This document shows positions 56,601 through 64,000 of a stretch of DNA of 64,000 nt, in pieces. This stretch comes from Paracyclopina nana (Eukaryota > Arthropoda > Copepoda > Cyclopoida > Cyclopettidae): NCBI GenBank assembly GCA_019096065.1, contig JAGUCH010000002.1:7948501-8012500 (forward strand), read 5' to 3'. The number at the start of each line of letters is the position of its first letter. Position 1 is the first letter of the stretch. Under the pieces are notes generated by a model. The model had not been told where the DNA came from. It made no database searches and was given only the letters and a program-made list of their open reading frames with translations. A program made the translations under genes and the position numbers.

Positions 56601-57991
56601 CCTTCTCTGGAATGACGGGCCTCAAAATGCTCGACTTGTCCCAAAACGCCCAGTTGAGGGAGCTGCACGGCCAAGAATTTGCGGGCGGGCTGGGCAGTTT
56701 GCGGGAATTGAGGCTGGACCATTGCGGCCTCGTCTACATCAACGACCTCACATTCCAACCTCTGGAGGCCTTGAGGACGCTGAGATTGGATGGCAACCTC
56801 CTCACCTCGTTCCCCGTCTGGAGATTGGCTCACGTCACCTCACTCACTTTGGCGCAAAACGTGTGGTCCTGCGAGTGCGAGTTTATTGCTCCCTTCAATG
56901 ATTTTCTCGAGGCCAACATCGAGGCTATCCTGGACTACGAGCAAATCCAATGCGTGAGCGAAAACGCCGTGACTGCCACATCATCGAAAACGATCTGCAG
57001 AACGAAAGCATCGCCGCCCTCCAATTACGCCAAAATCGAGGTCAACGAAAGCAACCTGGAGTTGGCGGGCATTCTGATCCCAGCCTTACTGTCAGCCTCT
57101 GTCCTTCTCCTCGGAGTCCTCGCAATTTTCGTGTTTAAAAATCACATCAAGAGCTGGCTGTATGCAAAGTCCTCGGAGGTGTACGAGTCTCGCTACAACA
57201 GCAGCCTGGGCGGAATGTCAACCTCAGCGGCCTCCGAGGCCAAACTGTTTGACGTTTACGTCAGCTATGCCAAGGCCGATGCGGATTTCGTCGACCACAA
57301 CCTAGCTCCCACCCTAGAGCACGGGCCTCGAGCCACCTACAGATTGTGCATGCACCACCGCGACTTTCCACTGGAGGCTGGAAGCAGCCTCGAATCGGTT
57401 TACAATACTGTCAGCGTGGCATCAGAGTCGTCTGCCAAGATACTCATCGTTCTCTCGAAGGCTTACTTGGCTAATGAGTGGCCGACCGTGAAAACCGCCG
57501 TTTTGGACGGCCTTCGGAAGCAGCCTCACCACTACGGCGAGTCGAGGCTCATTCTTCTGGCCATTGAGGACATCAGCAGCGCCCCTGAGCTCAAGACATC
57601 AGGCCTGCTGCCACATTTCCTCAACGGGCCGACTGTCCGGTGGGGATCTGCTGGTTTCATCAACAAGCTGAGATTCTTTCTGCCTGAGCCCGTCCACACG
57701 ACATTTCAACGAACTGTGACTTTGAGGTCAGTGGCTGCAGCCGGAGGAGCAGCTGGGGCGCAAATTTACGGCCAATCTGAACATTTATATCACTACATAG
57801 CTGAAAATTCCCCTGTGTATCACAGTCTGGAGCAGCCTCCGTTGAAAATGGGGGCTGCAGTGACCAATCCCACGTTCATTTTCAACGTGGAGAATCACCC
57901 AAACCACCCGAAAAACTTTTGTCATTCCCATTCTCTGTCCACTTCAAGTGGGCAACGATTATTAACCAGTCCCGAAGAGTACATTGTTTGA
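53685..57991 (+). CDS. long Toll receptor B (Toll-6/7/8/18w class), two exons
   Basis: Paralogue of the 4429-8943 gene with the same architecture. CDS is 53685-55593 joined to 56082-57991, giving 1272 aa. A signal peptide of about 18 residues is followed by CQFGDNELKCFMRTL, about 20 LRRs with the DLGLG...C insertion, and a first C-cap (LVCDCHLEWL) just after the intron. A cysteine-rich N-cap (CRCCEFYACDCRMQC), more LRRs and a second C-cap (WSCECEF) follow. TM is about 964-987 and the TIR begins near 1027 (FDVYVSYAKAD). The BB loop reads RDFPLEAGS, not the usual P-V/I-G form, and box 3 reads GFINKLRF, with isoleucine replacing the normally conserved tryptophan. The tail is only about 85 aa, contains EHLYHYI and YHSLEQPP, and ends EYIV. 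The start is supported by AACATGG context and the signal peptide. It has a developmental or immune receptor role by family; exact orthology is unresolved. Confidence 0.95.
55594..56081 (+). other. intron of Toll gene B (488 bp, phase 1)
   Basis: The donor is CAAG|GTAATA and the acceptor is TTTTTTCTCTCTGTGTAG. Splicing joins G to TG to make a valine codon and leads directly into the LRR C-cap. Position and phase match the Toll A intron. It contains a CG-dinucleotide run. Reading through instead gives about 40 unrelated residues before a stop. Confidence 0.92.
55890..55904. repeat. (CG)7 run in Toll B intron
   Basis: An uninterrupted CGCGCGCGCGCGCG run, rare in animal DNA and able to form Z-DNA, lies in the intron of Toll gene B. 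Its survival hints at weak CpG methylation in this lineage. Confidence 0.85.
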
Positions 57992-58001
57992 TTTCCTTTT
58001 T

Positions 58002-58025
58002 GATTATTATTATTTGTGGCTGTGA
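58002..58025 (+). promoter_or_regulatory. 3'-UTR motif shared by both Toll genes (copy B)
   Basis: GATTATTATTATTTGTGGCTGTGA begins 10 nt after the stop and matches the 8952-8974 copy in both the ATT run and the GGCTGTGA core. I found no AATAAA in the next several hundred bases, so the poly(A) site of this gene is not placed. Confidence 0.4.
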
Positions 58026-59817
58026 GGCTAATGAAATACATTCAGATGAGCAAAAAAGCTAATTGAGTTATCATGTTCCTGTCAAGACCAGTAGCAAGTC
58101 AAGGACATCATCATCATCATCCTAGGCTGTGATATCATCGCAGCCCCCACAATCTCGAGCCCCATCGTTTTTAAGCATGCAAACAATGAAAGCATTGCGC
58201 TCGCAACATGGCCGCGCTATATTTGCTAAGTCACTTTTCCGCGCATTGTATAGCACTAGTAGTGAAATTATAAACAAGGAGGCCAAGTTTCAATTTATCA
58301 CTCACGAAAGGGGCTGCTAGTCTGACACTTTCCATTCATCACTCAGCTCGGATCTGGCAGGGATCACGAGAATTAATTGTTGGATTCTATTTTCAAACAG
58401 CATGTAAAGGTATATGGGCGCTAGCAGCTACTGTAAAAAATAGGCCAATGATGACTAGCCAAATTTCCATGGAATTTCATGCGTATTTGCTTAGGAGTTA
58501 TTGCCGTATAAAATTGCTGCGTGGTCATCAAGTGTGCATAATTAGACCAGACATCAATGATCAAACTGTTTGACAGGGAAAAAACTCTATAGAGAATGGG
58601 CAAAAAGTGTCAAATTGTTATCACAACGTCGCATCAATGGTAGCAAATACAACTACTAAATTGACAAGCACACTATACGAAAAGTAGCAGAAAAAGTGAT
58701 CCCATTTTGGTATACTGCAAGATATTAATCTCCCCATATTGGATGTCTCCCAAGTGCAGTTGGCACACTGAGAGCAACAAATCAAAATCGCCTGTAGCGG
58801 CGAAAATGCAGTGTGTACAACTTGCCAGCCCCACTTTTCCTACAGTGTCCTCTCGTAAAGCACCACATAGTAACTAGTTTCTTGTATTAGCTACTTTTGA
58901 GGGAAGATCAGATTGAGTTAGGAGAATGCTGATAGAGTCATCACGAATATAGCGTAGAGCACAGTAATAGGATCTGTCATAGGCGAAGGAGACAAATTGT
59001 GTCACGTCTGGCCTCGCTGGCCTCATACTAGTATGCAGTCAGTTCTTCTCGTCACTCGTTTTTTTATTACAGTAGTTCCACTATAGTGCTACGTAGGTTG
59101 GAAAAAGAAACTCTGGCTGTTGCTTGGGATTGATTGAAGGGCTCGACAGATCAGTTAAGTCGAGCAGAGTGGGCAAAAAAAGGCTCAACTGCGCTGCTGC
59201 AGAACCAGTTTTCAGATATCTCTTGCAGCTACTCCCCAGTTCGGTTTCAATTAGTGTCAAGTGTCATGATGTTAATGTCATTGAACCACCTTCGAAATCT
59301 CAATTCAACCTGAATAGTGCTCTACAGTCAAGAGTGTTACATTGCACTTACGTAGTATTTGGTGGTATACACAAGGAAGCACTCACAGCAATTGGCTATG
59401 CCTTAATAACACCGAAGAAGAGGATCCCTTTGATCCAAGCCTTTTGGATTTTGAGAAGCAAATTGCGATGCTTTGAATCTCAACCTGTCAGTTCAAGCTC
59501 GTCCCTTCGATTCGTCACGACCCCAAAGCCTTTTTTCCGTCCCGATTCGGTTCAGTTTAGAGTACCCGGCATTATTTTGACTTACTCGATGGCTATGCAG
59601 ATAAGAAGCAGTGGAGTTACACATTCGAAGCGCTTAATTACTTAGCAAGCAGATAAAAACCACTAAGAGCTAGCTGTCTAGTTAAAGCGGGCTTGAGTGA
59701 AATTCCGTGGTGGCCCCTATTCTTGTGAGATGGTTATTGTGATGGGTTTTTGCTTGAGCATAAGAAGTTTAGTAGTGAAGCTACTCACTCATGCATCGCA
59801 CATATCGATCTAAGCTA

Positions 59818-59873
59818 CAGAGCAGCAGCAGCAGCAGCGTGACATCCCCATCAGGGTTGCTGTTGTTGTTGTT
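59818..59873. repeat. paired (AGC)n and (TTG)n microsatellites
   Basis: About seven AGC units at 59818-59838 are followed after 19 bases by about five TTG units at 59858-59873. Confidence 0.8.
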
Positions 59874-62123
59874 GAAGATCCCATCGTTTGATAAGAAGGA
59901 GGTCTATTCCAATATCTAATGGATTCACCATGTCAGAGTTTTAATCGACGTCGATTTTCTTTTCTCATGATGTGCCTACAGTAGTTTTCATAAAAAGAAA
60001 TCAGCGGGGATCCTCTGCACGCGTTTTTATTGCATATACTCAGGTTGGTTCGCCTCCATCTCGCCACAAATGGTGTGTCATCAAAACTGCCGCCAATAGC
60101 ATTTAGCCAATCTGCCTGGAGACAAAATTCATAGCTTATCAAGTGTTTTCATAATGGTATTCATATGCTGCGAAAATGATGCTTTCCCACGATGGCACCG
60201 GAATTCAGCGTTATCTTGCCCACTGGTCAAGACCCATGACAAATATGAGCCGAATTCATACAAACAAATTCTGTCCACACGTGACACTTAATGGGACCCC
60301 TGCTAAGAGTCCCAAAGCTCATTATAACATTATGATGCGAGCTTGCTCCACAATTGCAAAATGGAAATGGCTGGACCCTCCCATATACTTAAACCCCTTT
60401 GCGAAATTGCGACTCCACTGTCAGCATGAATTATGGCAACTAGGCCGCCGCAACTAACTTTTCAGCTCTGACCACTAAAACGAGGCAAAATGAGATGTGT
60501 ATGCAGATTAATAATGGCTATCCTCGGCCTCTCTTAGAAAAAGTGAAACGGATGCCAAACCCCCAAATAACCCCCCTACCAAATGATTTTTCACGCTATG
60601 TTTGCGTGAAAAATGCCATTCTCGATATGGCGCTGCCACTGTGACAATTATGCACTGTGGGCATTCTGAAATCCTCATTAAAATACTTTCCTTTTTACGG
60701 TGAAAATTGCAAAGCTCGAGGAGGAAATCTTACATGATTGCAGACATCAGTAAAAAGTTTAAATTCCACACGGTGCTCGTACAAGTAGGGGCTGATTGGA
60801 TGTGGTCTATACACATCGAGATGGATCGAAAAATGTCAGACAGAAGAAAAACAAGATTTTTGTTGCTTCAGCAGCAGCAGCAGCTGCGTCTCATAAATAA
60901 TCCCGGGCTATTTATGGCAAAATAAGCAGTGGGTGGTAGTTCAAATCTGGATGGTGTGATTATTGCGCTTTGATGATGGTGCCATTATGACACTTCATAA
61001 AAAGCTACAAGAAAACAACAACCGCAGCTGGGAGGCTGAAAACTTTGCTTTTGCAGGAAACTACTTTGTCAACTTGTTCTTATACTCGCTAGAAAGCTCG
61101 AGCTTAATCACCGTGAAGACTCGACTTTTTGGCTCTATAGTATGTTTTTAGTGCGATTTGTTAAACGAACCTAGCAAGCTTATTACATTACTCACGGCTA
61201 TTTTTCCCCTGCGGCTTATCTTATCTAACCCCAGAAAAATGAAGACTAGACAACGAAGGAGCAGCAACAAAAAGCAATTGGGGAAAAAGAATGAAAAATT
61301 GCGTTTCGGTGAATCATTATGAATTGTACAACAGGAGCTCCGACAAAACTGAAGTGAGAGGGTGGATGAAACGTCATTTAGGGTTTTAACTAAAAAGGTC
61401 AAAAGTTTGAAAGGAAAAGTTGGAATGTTGTCGCTCCTCTTTGAGGAACTCGGTGAATAACAAAAGGGGAAGCTTCCATTTCGTCTTCAAAAGGATCTCT
61501 CTCTTGCTCCCTGCAATTTCCATTCATTTGAAAACCACAAACTTACTAAGAATTTCACCCCACCAGCCATTTTGCGCGCTCAGCCGTCAAACAAAGCTAG
61601 TTTGCAACAATGAGAAGAGTGATGGCCAATAAGCGTCTTTTTCAGCAATTACAGCTAGAAAAGAAGATGGAGTCTATGAAATAAATGGCCAAGCCACCAA
61701 GAAAGGCAAATATTTGAGTGGATGTTTGATGCTATTTCGGCGTGTGCATTTTCGGTCGGTGCATTCACTGCTAGCTTCTATGGATGTATTATTGGGCAGT
61801 AAATCGCGGCGAATTAGTCACGCCGTTTCCAGAAGTCGAGTCCAATTGGATACACACAGTCCAAACTAACAAATACCTTCTACAACTAGTACAGCTGGCT
61901 GGCGGCTGCATTTTCACCAACTGAAGTATAAAAAATCAAAGTAGCTTTTCTGCACAAGCAAGCCTAAAAACACTTCATTTCAGATTCCAACAATTACCAT
62001 TTTTACGATGGGCGGTCCTCCAATTTATTGCTCAAGCCCTGACTTTATGTCTGTCACGGTGCATTTTCCTAAGCTTCACGAAAAAAGACCACTTCAGGTT
62101 GTCCAATAATAGTAAAAAATATC

Positions 62124-62139
62124 GATAGATAGATAGATA
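62124..62139. repeat. (GATA)4 microsatellite
   Basis: Four GATA units after ATATC in AT-rich non-coding DNA. Confidence 0.85.
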
Positions 62140-64000
62140 TTTTGGGCCTCATGGGGTTTACAACTGATTTTTTTGCTCCGATTGCACTGAATCTTGCTGC
62201 AAACTCCAAGAGTAAATGGTCTTTTCCTGGCATGTTTTCGGCCTTGATTGAAGGCTGTAAACAAGAGCATTTAAGACACCAGGAGGCCACACGGTTTTGA
62301 GCTCTACTACCGCAGAGCGACAGGAAGCTTTACTACAGCAGTACATGAAGGGAGGCAAAAAGAAAGAGTGTTGGTTTTAGCCGAGAGCAGCAGGCAGAAT
62401 TTTTCCGATTATTTGCCTCCTCTCCTTCTCAGAGGCAACGGAAACAAAAGCTAAAAGCGTGCCATGAATAAGCCCATTAACTATGGTGCACAAATGGTTG
62501 AATGCCCATTAAAAGAAACATAATACTTCATGCACTCAAACAACAACAAACTATAAAATGGCTCTGCATTTTTGGAATTTCAAAATTGTAGTAAATTGCC
62601 AATTCTCTAGCTGCCGTGTCATGATCAGAATGAAATGCTGAATTACTTTATGCATTAATGGAAAGGGCAGACATTTATGAACCTCTGAATGGAAATGGAA
62701 GCTTTAATCGGATCGTCGCCGTTGCGTTGTTGGTTATGGCTCTCGCCATAAACAAGCCTGTCACGAGGGGGCAATAAAATGGAAAGAGTGCCAAGTACAA
62801 TCATATTCACCTGGGGTAACAGTGATTAAAATGCCCTGCTGCCAATTTGGTATTCCCAAGAAGCTTCCAGTCATAAAGGTTAATTACACGCAGAGCGAAC
62901 GAGGCCGGGCTATAAGGAGGTAATTCGGCACAAGTGGACTGACTCTAAGCAAGGAAGGAGTTATATTTTTATATGCCTTAACATGTCCCTAGAGATTTGG
63001 CACGAGTACTGAGGCTACGTGAGCCCCATTGATACCAATTTGTGGAAAATTGAGTTTGGTTTTGGTACGTCTGGTGGTGGAAGTGGCAAAAATTCCGCGA
63101 ACTGATGCAAAATGGCTGCTGCATGCAACAATCGAAATCTGGTGGTCCCAAAAAAGAAGGGGATCCTATAGGTCTTCTGGAGGCTAATTTACAATTCAAA
63201 TCAGCAGCAAAAGCCAAGCTAAGACTTATGGAGAGTCACACAGCACCGTCCTAATGAAATATTCAAAGTTTCCTATTCAGTGTACCTAGCAAGGGGCCAT
63301 ACTGGTTGGTGCTTTTTTTAACTGCCACCCCTACTACCTTCTCGAATCCAGAATTTTCATCGAAATTTAGTCTCTGACAGTAGGTTATCCACCAGCAGCA
63401 TCATATCATCTTCCCATCAAAAAGGTTATGCAAATGAGGTAATTATCTCGTTTTTATTCTCCCGTGTGGCAGGGGGACCCCCATATTTAATATGATAAAA
63501 TACACCATAGCCACCAATTTAGCCCCAAAAAACTAACTAAAAGGTAATGGCTAGGTTGGTAAAAGTAACCCAGGGGAGGGACAAAAGCTCAAATTCCTGA
63601 TGACGACACAGTAAAGAGAGACATTTCCATTAGAGATAGAATTTGCACTCACCTGACTTGTTTGTCTTGTCCACCCTAGCTTCAAAATGGCACCAACTTT
63701 ATAATGGGTTGCAGCTCAAGCTCGGGAGCAACCGCGCACTCATTCTTATAGCCAAAATGAACTTTGGTTGCGCGTTACCTTTTAGGGGCCACACAGGGAT
63801 GCAGCAAGTCTTTTGGTAGTAGCAGTATTTGCAAAGGCCAACTCATTTGTATGCACTTGGTGGCTGACATAAGATTGAGTTTGGCTTCTTCAGTCCCCAA
63901 CAAAAGGCATTTTCGCTAGGGTAAACAATGGCACAGCGTAGGAGCTAGCAGTTGTAGAAACGCGTCGGACAAATCTTGAAAGAGAATAAAACCGTCAATA

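Larger units (their letters stand above)
58026..64000. other. intergenic DNA downstream of Toll gene B
   Basis: Non-coding sequence to the window end. The longest frame (59124-59645, 173 codons) starts at a TTG, has no domain and is probably chance. Short microsatellites occur: (ATC)n near 58108, AGC/TTG runs at 59818-59873, (AGC)n near 60869 and GATA repeats at 62124-62139. No RNA gene was recognised. Confidence 0.6.

Noticed and set aside
59124-59645. 173-codon frame downstream of Toll gene B
   Set aside because: No ATG start, no domain and no promoter or splice context; probably chance.

Overview
This is eukaryotic, almost certainly arthropod, nuclear DNA. The evidence is two spliced genes for long Toll receptors of the insect/crustacean Toll-6 / Toll-7 / Tollo / 18-wheeler class, TCAGTT initiators with a DPE at the arthropod spacing, a BEL/Pao LTR retrotransposon and a hAT-type miniature element. 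I cannot name the species; a hexapod or crustacean fits best.

Layout. Positions 1-4343 are intergenic. Toll gene A is on + (two exons, 4429-6391 and 6659-8943; 1415 aa). Positions 9178-22948 hold no convincing gene but contain a 494-bp non-autonomous hAT element with a perfect 16-bp TIR and a perfect 8-bp target duplication. Positions 22953-37384 are a complete 14.4-kb BEL/Pao retrotransposon on -, with 621-bp LTRs that look identical, a 4-bp target duplication, a primer site matching tRNA-Lys(CUU), a polypurine tract, an intact 3042-aa Gag-Pol and a second intact 1173-aa ORF3 in the env position. Positions 37389-53577 are intergenic with micro- and minisatellites and a 103-bp inverted-repeat element. 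Toll gene B is on + (53685-55593 and 56082-57991; 1272 aa). The rest, to 64000, is intergenic.

The two Toll genes are tandem paralogues. They have the same orientation, the same single phase-1 intron just before the first LRR C-terminal cap, similar promoters, one short uORF each, and a shared AT-rich motif just after the stop codon. Both TIR domains differ from the usual Toll pattern in the BB loop, and gene B also lacks the box-3 tryptophan.

The most novel item is the retrotransposon. Its ORF3 lacks envelope features and ends in three zinc knuckles with the same CCHC-CCHC-CCHH order as its own Gag. Its middle part weakly resembles a 3'-5' exonuclease fold. The 9-mer AGCCAGGCT recurs 13 times on its coding strand, in all three codon phases, far above chance.
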